Assembly: GCA_964367905.1 (NCBI GenBank)
Contig: CAYIZP010000022.1
Coordinates: forward strand, 1-46,503
DNA from: CAUPWF01 sp964367905
Lineage (GTDB): Bacteria; Bacillota; Clostridia; Lachnospirales; Lachnospiraceae
Direction: 5' to 3'
Length of the DNA stretch: 46,503 bases
A model generated the notes under the pieces. It was not told the origin of the DNA. It ran no database searches and was given only the letters and a program-made list of their open reading frames with translations. Shown here in pieces: positions 1 through 8,688 of this stretch; the stretch's first letter is position 1; each line of letters begins with the position of its first letter. Position numbers and translations under genes: made by a program.

Positions 1-52
1 AGATACATTGGCAAATGGACAAAATGTTATCAAAGCATTAATCAAATTCTAA
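1..52 (+). CDS. Possible 3' end of an upstream gene (partial)
   Basis: One frame reads from the window edge as DTLANGQNVIKALIKF and stops at 50-52, about 30 bases before a strong hairpin, as expected for the tail of a gene. Another frame stays open to about 174 but runs straight through the hairpin, so it is less likely. There is too little sequence to name a family. The existence of a gene end here is inference only. Confidence 0.3.
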   Translation, partial: DTLANGQNVIKALIKF

Positions 53-83
53 TTGATGAAGGAAAACATATAAGGTATAAATA

Positions 84-127
84 CAATTTTGAGCGGGTGA
101 AATATTTATTTCATCCGCTCAAAATTG
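84..127 (+). terminator. Stem-loop terminator-like hairpin
   Basis: A 19-bp stem (84-102 with 109-127, one G-U pair) encloses a 6-base loop. Its ends are AT-rich but no clear run of T follows. It separates the presumed upstream gene from the leader of the binding-protein gene at 266, so it probably ends upstream transcription. The near-symmetric ends could let it work in both directions. Confidence 0.55.
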
Positions 128-168
128 TGGGAACCATTATGATAAAATTTGCAAGTAAAAGCAATGTG

Positions 169-214
169 TGGTAAAAAAAGTCCACCTCTAGAGGTAAAAT
201 CTATGAGTTTTATT
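169..214 (+). promoter_or_regulatory. Conserved 46-bp promoter-proximal element, copy 1
   Basis: This block lies 51 bases upstream of the ATG at 266. It is ungapped and 39/46 identical to 11281-11326, upstream of the giant surface protein. It contains the palindrome ACCTCTAGAGGT (185-196 region) followed by TATGAGTTTTATT. No good -35/-10 pair fits it, which would suit an activator-dependent promoter. The response regulator at 8654, encoded in the same operon, is the natural candidate activator, but that assignment is inference. Confidence 0.6.
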
Positions 215-265
215 TTGGGAGTATATTTGGTAAAGTAAACCTATCAAATATAGGAGGAACGAGAT

Positions 266-1615
266 ATGAAGAGTAGAATGAAAAAGATTACAGCATTATT
301 ATTAGTTGCAACATTAGGAGTTGTGGGAATGACAGGATGTGGAAGTACACAGGAAGAGCCAACCGCACCAGAAGGTGAAGCGGAAGCAACAACAGAAGAA
401 GAGGCACCAGCAGAAGAGGAAGCGAGTTTTGAAGGGACAGAGCTAACACTTATGGCTTCACAGAACTGGATTAAAGAAATTGACAATGAACTGTTCGCAA
501 AGTTTGAAGAAGAGACAGGAATCAAAGTGGAAGTGTCATTAACACCAGATAATGAGTATGCTTCACTACTCGGAACAACATTGACAGGTGGAAGTGATGC
601 AATTGACATCTTCATGCATGCAGCAGGAAGCGAAATGATTTCGGCTGGAATTCCGGATGTTGCACTTGATTTATCTGGAGAAGAATGGGTAGATAGACAA
701 GAAACTTGGGCAAAAGATGCGAATACTGTAGATGGAAAGCAAATTGGATTTGGTACTTGGGGAATTGACTATGAGGGTGTTATGTATAATAAAACTTTCT
801 TCGAAGAAAACGACCTAGTAGTACCAACTACATGGGATGAGTTTATTACATTGTGTGATGATATCCTAGCATTAGGAACAACACCATTATATGAGGGAAT
901 CAATGGCGTGTGGCATACACAAAGCTGGGTATATGGAATGACACCTACTATCATCGCAGAAAATCCAGACTATGCTTCATACTTAAATGAAAGTAAAGAT
1001 AATAAATTTTCAGATTTCGAAGGATTTATGACAGGACTTGGACAATTACAAGAACTACTTAGCAACACGGATTACTATACAAATGATGGTCAAGCAGAAG
1101 ACTGGCATGGAAGCTATCCATCGCTTCAAGAAAGAGATACAGTTATGATGTTTACATACTCAGCATATCCTGCAGAGTTAGAAGCGAATGGTGCAACAGA
1201 CGAGTTTGGAATGTTCCCAGTTCCACTGATGGATAATCAAATAGCAGTATCTAATGGTGGTGGAATTTCGAAATTCATCAACGTAAATAGTAAAAATATC
1301 GATGCGGCAAAGATGTTATTTGAATTCTTAGCAGAAGATGAGAACTTAGAGGTATACTATGGAGCTAGAACAGACTTAGTTACTTCAGCATTCAAGGATG
1401 TTGAGAGTGTATCATCAACAACTGCAACGGAAGAGATTCTTGCTGGCAATACAGATGATATTAAACCAATGTTCATCAAAGAAGTGTTATATTGGGATCC
1501 TGATGTATACCAATACCTACAAGGTATGGCAGATGGAAGTGTAACACCAGAGAAATTTGCTGAAAATGTTGATACATATCGTGCAACGATGTTTGACACA
1601 GTAGGAGAAGAGTAA
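266..1615 (+). CDS. CUT1 ABC transporter sugar-binding lipoprotein
   Basis: This 449-residue extracellular solute-binding protein (family 1) captures a sugar or oligosaccharide outside the membrane and delivers it to the two permeases encoded next. It starts with a lipoprotein signal peptide: basic start, hydrophobic core and lipobox VGMTGC, with the lipidated Cys at residue 25. An acidic Glu/Ala/Thr-rich linker (about residues 30-55) follows, then the mature domain beginning near LTLMASQNWIKEID. The length is typical for the family. The start at 266 is preceded by AGGAGG at 252-257. The neighbouring GH36 and GH172 enzymes suggest alpha-galactoside or furanoside-containing substrates, but the ligand cannot be read from sequence. 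A hairpin follows the stop codon. Confidence 0.93.
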   Translation: MKSRMKKITALLLVATLGVVGMTGCGSTQEEPTAPEGEAEATTEEEAPAEEEASFEGTELTLMASQNWIKEIDNELFAKFEEETGIKVEVSLTPDNEYASLLGTTLTGGSDAIDIFMHAAGSEMISAGIPDVALDLSGEEWVDRQETWAKDANTVDGKQIGFGTWGIDYEGVMYNKTFFEENDLVVPTTWDEFITLCDDILALGTTPLYEGINGVWHTQSWVYGMTPTIIAENPDYASYLNESKDNKFSDFEGFMTGLGQLQELLSNTDYYTNDGQAEDWHGSYPSLQERDTVMMFTYSAYPAELEANGATDEFGMFPVPLMDNQIAVSNGGGISKFINVNSKNIDAAKMLFEFLAEDENLEVYYGARTDLVTSAFKDVESVSSTTATEEILAGNTDDIKPMFIKEVLYWDPDVYQYLQGMADGSVTPEKFAENVDTYRATMFDTVGEE

Positions 1616-1618
1616 GCA

Positions 1619-1652
1619 AAAGGGTTGGGCGGCGAAAGCTACTCAACCCTTT
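1619..1652 (+). terminator. Intercistronic hairpin after the binding-protein gene
   Basis: A 9-bp stem AAAGGGTTG/CAACCCTTT (1619-1627 with 1644-1652) encloses a small internal stem capped by GAAA. It is followed by TGTTAAAAAA, not a long T run. It sits between the binding-protein and permease genes, where such hairpins often stabilise the upstream mRNA or attenuate transcription into the permeases so that more binding protein is made. That role is inferred from position. Confidence 0.6.
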
Positions 1653-1676
1653 GTTAAAAAAGAGAGGAATGAACAG

Positions 1677-2552
1677 ATGTATAGTAAAAAAATATATAAA
1701 GGCTATTTTGCCTACCCAGCTCTGATTATATATACCTTGCTATTTATGGTGCCAGTTGGACTTAATTTCTATTATTCTTTAACGAATTGGAATGCCGTAA
1801 GGCTAACAGGAGAAACAGCAAAATTTATCGGATTTGAAAACTTTATCACAATATTTCAAGATCCTGATTTGTTATCAGTAATTACTAGAACCATCTTCTT
1901 TGCATTAATTACAACCATATTAAAAAACGTATTTGGATTTTTATTAGCACTCGCATTGAATGAGGGAATCAAAACAAGAAATGTTCTTAGAGCGATATTC
2001 TTTCTACCAAGTATGTTATCACCGTTAATCATAGGTCTTATCTTTGGCTCTATTTTTATGACAGCAGGTTTCGCCAATCAACTGTTAAGCTTTGTAGGGT
2101 TAGAAGAACTAGCAACAACAGCATGGTTGACGACAAAGGAAACGGCACTTGGAACCTCTATGGGGGTAGAGGTATGGAGGCAAGTTGGATTTAACATGGT
2201 TATATACCTAGCTGGATTGCAGTTGATAGATACCAGCTTCTATGAAGCAGCATCGGTAGATGGAGCGACGAAGAGACAGCAGTTAGTTTATATCACATTA
2301 CCTAGAATGATTCCATCTCTAATTATCAACCTATTGTTGGCTTTATCACAAGGATTAAAGGCGTTTGATATCATCTTTGTACTAACTGGCGGAGGACCAA
2401 ACGGAGCAACAGAGTTGATTAATACATTGGTATTCAAAGAATTTGGGAAAAAACTATATGGTATGTCGGCGGCATATGGAGTAGTATTATTTGCAATTAC
2501 TGCAGTAGTAGGACTTCTGGTATTGCGAATCCGAGATACCAATGATGAATAA
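1677..2552 (+). CDS. CUT1 ABC sugar permease, MalF/UgpA type
   Basis: This 291-residue integral membrane protein is the first of two permease subunits of the importer. It has an N-terminal helix after a short basic start, several further hydrophobic segments, and the ABC-permease EAA loop YEAASVDGATKRQQLVYITLP at about residue 189, which contacts the ATPase. The N-terminal stretch ending near LNFYYSLTNWN is characteristic of the MalF/UgpA half. The length matches the family. It lies 12 bases before the second permease. No ATPase gene is present in the operon, so a shared MsmX-like ATPase encoded elsewhere is presumably used. Confidence 0.93.
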   Translation: MYSKKIYKGYFAYPALIIYTLLFMVPVGLNFYYSLTNWNAVRLTGETAKFIGFENFITIFQDPDLLSVITRTIFFALITTILKNVFGFLLALALNEGIKTRNVLRAIFFLPSMLSPLIIGLIFGSIFMTAGFANQLLSFVGLEELATTAWLTTKETALGTSMGVEVWRQVGFNMVIYLAGLQLIDTSFYEAASVDGATKRQQLVYITLPRMIPSLIINLLLALSQGLKAFDIIFVLTGGGPNGATELINTLVFKEFGKKLYGMSAAYGVVLFAITAVVGLLVLRIRDTNDE

Positions 2553-2563
2553 GGAGAAGGGAT

Positions 2564-3391
2564 ATGAAAACAAGTGCTCAAAAAAAGATATTACTAGTAA
2601 GAGAATTAGGAATGTGGATATTATCTCTGATTATTATCGTGCCCTTTCTCATTGTAATTTTTAACTCATTTAAAACAAAGGCAGAAGCCATAACGATGGA
2701 ACTAACACTGCCAACGGAATGGCATTTTGAGAATTTTGCCACGGTATGGGAACAAGGAGATATTCTACAATCACTCGGTAATAGTTTGATTATGACCGTC
2801 ACTTCGGTAGCAGTAACGGTATTTGCGTCTTCTATGTGTGCATACGTGTTGAATAGAAATCGAAATCGAATTAATAAAATATTCTATACCTATTTTGCGA
2901 TTGGATTGATGGTACCAGTTAGTTTGGTTACAGTTGTAAAAGTATTAAGAGTAATCAATCTCTACAATACATTGCCAGGAACCATTTTAGTTTACATAGC
3001 AATGATATTACCTCTTAGTGTGTTCTTGTACTATGGTTTTATTACAGGTGTACCTAAGGAATTAGACGAGGCAGCGGTTATTGATGGAGCAGGAGCTTTT
3101 AATATATTTTTCCAAGTTATATTTCCAGTTTTGAAACCGGCTACAGTGACTGTGATTATGATTAATTTCTTGAATGTGTGGAATGATTTCCAGATACCAC
3201 TATATACCCTGATTGATCCAGACAAGGCAGTTATTGTTCAAAAGGTATATAATTTCTTCGGAACATATACGGCGAGTTGGAACTTGGTAAGTGTAACAAT
3301 TCTATATGCGATTGCACCTATCGTGGTGGTGTATATTTTGGGGCAAAAATATATTATTAGTGGTATGGTAGCAGGTTCGGTGAAAGGATAA
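2564..3391 (+). CDS. CUT1 ABC sugar permease, MalG/UgpE type
   Basis: This 275-residue second permease pairs with the product of the preceding gene. It has an N-terminal membrane helix, an extracellular stretch of the PTEWHFENFATVW type seen in MalG-like subunits, and an EAA loop near residue 169 (DEAAVIDGAGAFNIFFQVIFP). It ends with the typical hydrophobic segment and short GSVKG tail. AAGGAGAAGGG just upstream is a good ribosome-binding site. The next gene, an oxidoreductase, starts only 4 bases after its stop, so the genes are co-transcribed. Confidence 0.93.
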   Translation: MKTSAQKKILLVRELGMWILSLIIIVPFLIVIFNSFKTKAEAITMELTLPTEWHFENFATVWEQGDILQSLGNSLIMTVTSVAVTVFASSMCAYVLNRNRNRINKIFYTYFAIGLMVPVSLVTVVKVLRVINLYNTLPGTILVYIAMILPLSVFLYYGFITGVPKELDEAAVIDGAGAFNIFFQVIFPVLKPATVTVIMINFLNVWNDFQIPLYTLIDPDKAVIVQKVYNFFGTYTASWNLVSVTILYAIAPIVVVYILGQKYIISGMVAGSVKG

Positions 3392-3395
3392 TAGT

Positions 3396-4655
3396 ATGAT
3401 AACAGCAATATTAATCGGTGCAGGGCAACGAGGGGCTGCGGTGTATGCAAAGTATGCACTTGAGCACCCAGAGGATATAAACATTGTTGCAGTTGCAGAA
3501 CCGAATAAAGAGAGAAGAGAACACTTTGCAAAAGAACACAATATTCTCCCAGAGTATGTATTTGAGGATTGGAATGACTTATTAGCGTTAGAGAAGATAG
3601 CAGATTGTGCGATGGTATGTACACAAGATAAATTCCATATCGAGCCAGTAAAGGTGGCATTGTCGAAAGGATATCATGTCATGTGCGAGAAGCCGATGTC
3701 GCCAAGCGCTAGGGAATGTGTGGAGATGGGACAATATGCGGAGAAATACAATCGAACATTAACTATCTGTCATGTGCTCCGATATTCTCCATTTTATGTA
3801 AAGCTAAAAGAAGTATTAGAATCGGGAGTGATTGGCGACATTGTATCTATGCAACATATCGAGTGTGTTGGATACTGGCACCAAGCCCATAGCTTCGTCA
3901 GAGGGAATTGGAGAAAGGAAGAAGAAACTAGCCCGATGATACTAGCCAAATCTTGCCATGATATGGATATCTTAGTATGGTTATTGGATAAGAAGTGCGA
4001 AAAAGTTTCTTCGTTTGGTTCACTAAAGCATTTTTGTGAAGAGGAGGCACCGATAGGATCTGGCAAGCGTTGCTTGGTTGATTGCCAAATCGAGGAAACC
4101 TGCCCATACAGTGCTAAGAAAATCTATCTTGTGGAGGAAGAATGGTATTCCGATACGATTCGAAAAGTTGTGTCACTAGATGATAGTCCAGAAAAGATGG
4201 TAGAAGCATTGAAGGAAGGCCCATATGGTCGCTGTGTATATCACTGTGATAATGATGTAGTAGATCATCAAGTGGTAAACTTGCTATTTGAGGATGGAGT
4301 TACAGTTAGCTTCACAATGGCAGCGTTCACATACGAAGGTAGTCGTGTAATGAATATCATGGGAACAAGAGGGCAAATCCTTGGTGATATGGAACGGAAC
4401 AAAATCGAAGTGAAAGAATTTTTAACAGGGAATAAAACCGAGATCCATATAAAGACCAGTGCGGGTGGACACAGTGGAAGCGATGACAGATTCATGAAAG
4501 GGTTTATAAAAACGGTGCAATCAGAAGGAGAATACTCCGTTTCTAGTGCAAATATGTCGGTTAGTAGTCATTTGATAGCACTTGCGGCAGAGGAGTCAAG
4601 GGTGGAAGGAACTACGATTGACTTACAAGAGTTCCGAGCAAAGTTTGAAAAATAA
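3396..4655 (+). CDS. Gfo/Idh/MocA family NAD(P)-dependent oxidoreductase
   Basis: This 419-residue cytoplasmic protein has an N-terminal Rossmann fold (GAGQRGAAVYAKYA near residue 8) and the family's CEKPMS motif near residue 97, where the Lys is normally catalytic. The C-terminal half is the alpha/beta domain that binds substrate, with SCHDMDILVW near residue 190. A Cys-rich insert around residues 208-246 (HFCEEEAP to ETCPYSAKKIY) recurs in a Firmicutes subgroup. Family members oxidise or reduce sugars, and some, such as GH109, hydrolyse glycosides through a keto intermediate. Its place between a sugar importer and a GH36 enzyme fits sugar processing, but the substrate is unknown. Confidence 0.88.
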   Translation: MITAILIGAGQRGAAVYAKYALEHPEDINIVAVAEPNKERREHFAKEHNILPEYVFEDWNDLLALEKIADCAMVCTQDKFHIEPVKVALSKGYHVMCEKPMSPSARECVEMGQYAEKYNRTLTICHVLRYSPFYVKLKEVLESGVIGDIVSMQHIECVGYWHQAHSFVRGNWRKEEETSPMILAKSCHDMDILVWLLDKKCEKVSSFGSLKHFCEEEAPIGSGKRCLVDCQIEETCPYSAKKIYLVEEEWYSDTIRKVVSLDDSPEKMVEALKEGPYGRCVYHCDNDVVDHQVVNLLFEDGVTVSFTMAAFTYEGSRVMNIMGTRGQILGDMERNKIEVKEFLTGNKTEIHIKTSAGGHSGSDDRFMKGFIKTVQSEGEYSVSSANMSVSSHLIALAAEESRVEGTTIDLQEFRAKFEK

Positions 4656-4665
4656 AAGATTTATG

Positions 4666-4694
4666 GAGGAGTGGATTCGTTTAATTCACTCCTT
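4666..4694 (+). terminator. Intercistronic hairpin between oxidoreductase and GH36 genes
   Basis: A 10-bp stem GGAGTGGATT/AATTCACTCC (4668-4677 with 4683-4692, one G-U pair) has a 5-base loop and is followed by TTTCATG. It lies in the 66-base gap between two genes on the same strand. The short T run makes it at most a weak terminator. It may equally be an mRNA-stability or processing site. Confidence 0.5.
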
Positions 4695-4721
4695 TCATGC
4701 AATAGTATTTAGGAGGCGGAA

Positions 4722-6875
4722 ATGAATTTGAGAAATATTGACCATAATTTTGACGAATTTACAATTCGATATATTGTGAAGGATGAAAAAGAAATCATGA
4801 TGATACTATTGCCAAATAGTAAGGAAAGTTTGTTTGAATTTCGTGATACATATTTAGATAATCATGAGCTAGCAGTGAATAAGATTGAATGCCCTGCATG
4901 GACGATGGGGAGTCTTGCACATGTGTCCATATCTACGATACCTCAAGGAAAAGGGGCGGGTTCAACACTGAAGCATGGCAATGCGAATAGATTATTTCAC
5001 TTTGCGAGTCAAGATGTTTCAGAGACACATGGAATGACAGTAATTACTACTAAATTACAATCAGAGGTGGGATGGAGTATAGAGCACAGGGTTGAAAAAA
5101 GGTGCCAAGAATATGGAGTCGAAGTGATTACTACCTTCGTGAATGAGAGCGAAGAAGATGTAACATTAGATATGCTGACTAGTTTTTCGTTAGATGGGCT
5201 AAGTCCGTTGCAAGCCAATGATAGTAGTGAGAGCCTTTATTTACATAGGTTTAGAAGTGGCTGGAGTTTAGAGGGGAAACATATAGTAGACTCCATAGAA
5301 TCCCTAGGATTGGAACGTACTTGGTATAATCAAGTTGAGAGTGAACGGTTTGGGGGAATTGGGTCATGGTCAGCAAGAAAATTCTTTCCTTTAGCTGTAA
5401 TCGAAGATCAGAAAAACAATGTGTTTTGGGCAGCCTCCTTGGCATATAATGCTAGCTGGCAAATGGAACTGTCCCATGAAAGCGACACCTATTCCTTTTC
5501 TGGTGGTGTAGCGGATCGGGAGTTTGGAACATGGAGGAAGCGCATCGCAGTTCGTGAGAGATATGAGGCACCAAAAGCATATCTGACCGTAGCAGAGCAT
5601 AGGGTGGAGGAAGCTACGAATCAGTTGTTGAGTATGTATCAAAAATATGTGGAGACTCAGCCAGCAGTAGAGCAAGATTTGCCAATTGTATTTAATGAAT
5701 GGTGTACAAGCTGGGGGAAACCGAGTGAAGATAAGATGCTGCAGTACTTAGCTATATTGAAGGATACCTCGATTAAATATTTTGTTATCGATGCGGGGTG
5801 GCCTGTCATTCCCGAAGATTCTTTTAGTGGGCAAGGCGGCAATGGAGATTGGATACTGGATAAAAAGAAATTTCCACAAGGCTTGTTGGCACTTTCAAGG
5901 AAATTAAAAGAACACAATAAAATACTAGGTGTTTGGTTTGAGTTTGAGGTTACTACGAAGGGTGCGCTTGTGTATGAGAAGGAGTATGATTCTTTGCATT
6001 TGACGAATGAGGGGCAAGTCATAAACACAGGTGGAGACCGAACGTTTTGGGATTTTCGGAAACCAGAAGTAATCCAGATTTTAAAAGAGAAAGTCATTGA
6101 TTTTGTGGTTGCAAATGAGATAGGCTATGTCAAGGTTGATTATAATGGAAGTATCGGACAAGGTTGTGATGGAGCGGAGTCATTAGGAAGTGGATTGCAA
6201 GAACAGATGCTAGCAGTACGAAATTTCTTTTTGTTATTGCGTCAATCTTGTCCTGACTTAGTGATTGAAAACTGTGCATCTGGGGGGAACCGGTTGGAAC
6301 CGATGATGATGAATTTGACCGCAATGAGCTCGGCGACAGATGCACATGAGTGTCTGGAAATACCATATTTGGTAGCGGATATCTTGAAGGCAGTATTACC
6401 TAGACAGTGCCAAGTCTGGTCGGTGGTGCAAGAAACAGATAATAAGAAACGATTAGAATATAGTTTGAGTAGTGCTTTTTTAGGAAGATTTTGTTTATCA
6501 GGAGCGATTACGAAACTAGATGATTGGCAACTCAATATTTTAAAGGAGGCGTGTTTACGATACAAGGACGTAACAGATATTTTAAAAGATGGATATACTT
6601 ACTTGTATCGGGACTGTTCAGAGAATAGAAGATATCTGAGAGGATTACAATGCGTAGTGATTGAAAATCATCGACTAAAGAAAGCACTGCTGATTTGCCA
6701 TCAATTTGGAAGAACCAAGGACGAGAATGTCAGAAGTGTAAATGTAACGCTTCCAGATACATATCAGGAATGCAGGCATGTTTTTGGCGAGGTGCTTGAG
6801 ATGAAAAGGGACGAAAGTGGATTGGTAATTGAACAAGCCAATGAATTTGCAGGAAGTGTCTATCTGATGATATAA
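4722..6875 (+). CDS. GH36 alpha-galactosidase / alpha-N-acetylgalactosaminidase-like glycosidase
   Basis: This 717-residue protein has the length and order of GH36: an N-terminal beta-supersandwich (about 1-300), a catalytic TIM barrel (about 310-620) and a C-terminal beta domain. The barrel shows YFVIDAGW, GVWFEFE, the nucleophile motif YVKVDYN (Asp473) and SSATDAHE, whose Asp540 is the likely acid/base. The usual Trp of the KWDxN motif is Val here, so specificity may differ from classical raffinose enzymes. There is no signal peptide, so it acts in the cytoplasm on imported oligosaccharides, releasing terminal alpha-galactose or possibly alpha-GalNAc. AGGAGG at 4711-4716 fixes the start. 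It is followed after 40 bases by the sensor-kinase gene. Confidence 0.9.
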   Translation: MNLRNIDHNFDEFTIRYIVKDEKEIMMILLPNSKESLFEFRDTYLDNHELAVNKIECPAWTMGSLAHVSISTIPQGKGAGSTLKHGNANRLFHFASQDVSETHGMTVITTKLQSEVGWSIEHRVEKRCQEYGVEVITTFVNESEEDVTLDMLTSFSLDGLSPLQANDSSESLYLHRFRSGWSLEGKHIVDSIESLGLERTWYNQVESERFGGIGSWSARKFFPLAVIEDQKNNVFWAASLAYNASWQMELSHESDTYSFSGGVADREFGTWRKRIAVRERYEAPKAYLTVAEHRVEEATNQLLSMYQKYVETQPAVEQDLPIVFNEWCTSWGKPSEDKMLQYLAILKDTSIKYFVIDAGWPVIPEDSFSGQGGNGDWILDKKKFPQGLLALSRKLKEHNKILGVWFEFEVTTKGALVYEKEYDSLHLTNEGQVINTGGDRTFWDFRKPEVIQILKEKVIDFVVANEIGYVKVDYNGSIGQGCDGAESLGSGLQEQMLAVRNFFLLLRQSCPDLVIENCASGGNRLEPMMMNLTAMSSATDAHECLEIPYLVADILKAVLPRQCQVWSVVQETDNKKRLEYSLSSAFLGRFCLSGAITKLDDWQLNILKEACLRYKDVTDILKDGYTYLYRDCSENRRYLRGLQCVVIENHRLKKALLICHQFGRTKDENVRSVNVTLPDTYQECRHVFGEVLEMKRDESGLVIEQANEFAGSVYLMI

Positions 6876-6915
6876 TGAACAGAAAATGAAATTCGATTAG
6901 GTGAGGAGGGGCTAC

Positions 6916-8688
6916 ATGAAAAAGAAATCATTGGTAAAGAAACTGTTTTTTGCATATTTTTGGTGGATTATCGGTTGTTTTGCGATGATTTCCCTTTCTT
7001 TTGTTGTATACATCTCTCAAATCATAGAGGAAGATATCATCAATACGCAGAATCAATTGTGTGATAGTTTAGAAGAAAATATAGAGAATTATTTTGAAGA
7101 TATGAATGATTTCTCCATGCAATTATTAACCTCTAATGAGTTTAAAAACACAGCCATTGTGGCTCTTCCCAATGCGTATGAAAACAATACCAACCAAACG
7201 CCTGAATTTGCCAATCTATATGAAGATGCTTATGGCATGATTGAGAATAAGTATAAAATTGGAGTCGTAGTTGACGAGAAATATTATATTTGGATGGGAA
7301 ATAATTATCAAATGGGTGGCATAGAGGAAGTTGATACATATTCTGGACTTACGAGAAATGAAACAGCGATTATTCAATATTTATCCCACAATCAATATTT
7401 GAATCAGATTAATTCAAATTATGAAGAACAGGAATTTGTAACACTTTCAAGGAGTATGGATAATCGAAACAAGTATGTGGATGGTAGAGCAATCTTGGAG
7501 GTCATGGTAGAGAAAGAAGAGTTTGAGCAAGCGATGCGCGGAATGATGGGGGATGCTGAAACACATGATTTAAAGCTACATATCTATGACTCTTATGGTA
7601 ATCCGATATACACAGAGACTGACTTGGATTTATCGGCTTATATGGAACAAGGGGAAGAGGCTACTTATGAAAATGGGTCCGAGAGGATTCTTGTAAATAA
7701 AATCTACGATGATAAGCTATCGGTAGTATTCACATTAGATTTGAATGCCTATTATTCTACTCTATATCTGTTTTTAATCACGACATCGATACTGCTATTG
7801 CTACTTCTAGTTATTATGACAATCATCACCTATCGAACATCAAAGGCAATCTCAAGACCAATATTCAATATTTGTGAACAAGTAAAGCAGATGAATTTAA
7901 ATGAAAGTATGATATGTGCAAAGCAAGAGAGCGAAATCGAGGAGGTGGATTTTCTCTCGGAATCCATACAAAGCATGGGAGTGCAATTGAATCAGTCTTT
8001 AGAGGAGATTATTGCACTAAAAGATTATGAAATACAGGCGAAGATGCTGGCGCTTCAGGCACAAATGCAACCTCATTTCCTGTATAATACATTGACAACG
8101 ATTAATACAATGGCTGAATCAGAGGGGAACTATGGAATCAGTAGAATCTGTACGAGTCTTACACAGATGTTTAGATATATAACGGTGGACGCACCAAGTG
8201 GAGTGCATGTATATGAAGAAATTCAGCATCTGCAGAATTACGTGGCGATTATGCAGGAACGCTTCCCTGAGTGCTTGGTTCAGATAGATTTACCGTTGGA
8301 GATGTATGAAATCAAGATTCCAAAACTTACGATACAACCGTTGGTGGAAAATGCTTTTAAATACGATAAAAAAGCACAAAAAATTATTAGTGTAAGAGGT
8401 GATATCAAAAAGAACGGAAGTTGGGAAATCACTGTAGAGGACAATGGAGATGGTTTTACGCGAGAGAAGGTTCACGAAATATATATGCGATGCGAAGAGG
8501 CTATGGAAGGCGATAAGACATTATTAGGAAAAATCGATGGAATGGGACTTGTCAATGTTTATGTAAGGCTAAAACTGTTGCTAGGAGATAGCATTAGATA
8601 TGACATAGAAGATGGACTAGGAAGGATTTCGATTAGGTATAGGGGGCAGGGAAATGACAACGCGAAAGATGAGAGTGTTAGTAGTTGA
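6916..8688 (+). CDS. YesM-type sensor histidine kinase
   Basis: This 590-residue membrane kinase has a first helix at about residues 12-37, an extracellular sensing region of roughly 240 residues, a second helix near 290-310, a HAMP segment, a His_kinase domain with MQPHFLYNT (phospho-His387), and a HATPase_c domain with VVEN-like and DNGDGF motifs. It should sense an extracellular sugar or a ligand-loaded binding protein and phosphorylate the response regulator whose gene overlaps its end by 35 bases. ATG at 6916 is chosen because AGGAGG (6904-6909) lies 6 bases upstream. A GTG at 6901 is in frame but contains that site. Confidence 0.93.
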   Translation: MKKKSLVKKLFFAYFWWIIGCFAMISLSFVVYISQIIEEDIINTQNQLCDSLEENIENYFEDMNDFSMQLLTSNEFKNTAIVALPNAYENNTNQTPEFANLYEDAYGMIENKYKIGVVVDEKYYIWMGNNYQMGGIEEVDTYSGLTRNETAIIQYLSHNQYLNQINSNYEEQEFVTLSRSMDNRNKYVDGRAILEVMVEKEEFEQAMRGMMGDAETHDLKLHIYDSYGNPIYTETDLDLSAYMEQGEEATYENGSERILVNKIYDDKLSVVFTLDLNAYYSTLYLFLITTSILLLLLLVIMTIITYRTSKAISRPIFNICEQVKQMNLNESMICAKQESEIEEVDFLSESIQSMGVQLNQSLEEIIALKDYEIQAKMLALQAQMQPHFLYNTLTTINTMAESEGNYGISRICTSLTQMFRYITVDAPSGVHVYEEIQHLQNYVAIMQERFPECLVQIDLPLEMYEIKIPKLTIQPLVENAFKYDKKAQKIISVRGDIKKNGSWEITVEDNGDGFTREKVHEIYMRCEEAMEGDKTLLGKIDGMGLVNVYVRLKLLLGDSIRYDIEDGLGRISIRYRGQGNDNAKDESVSS

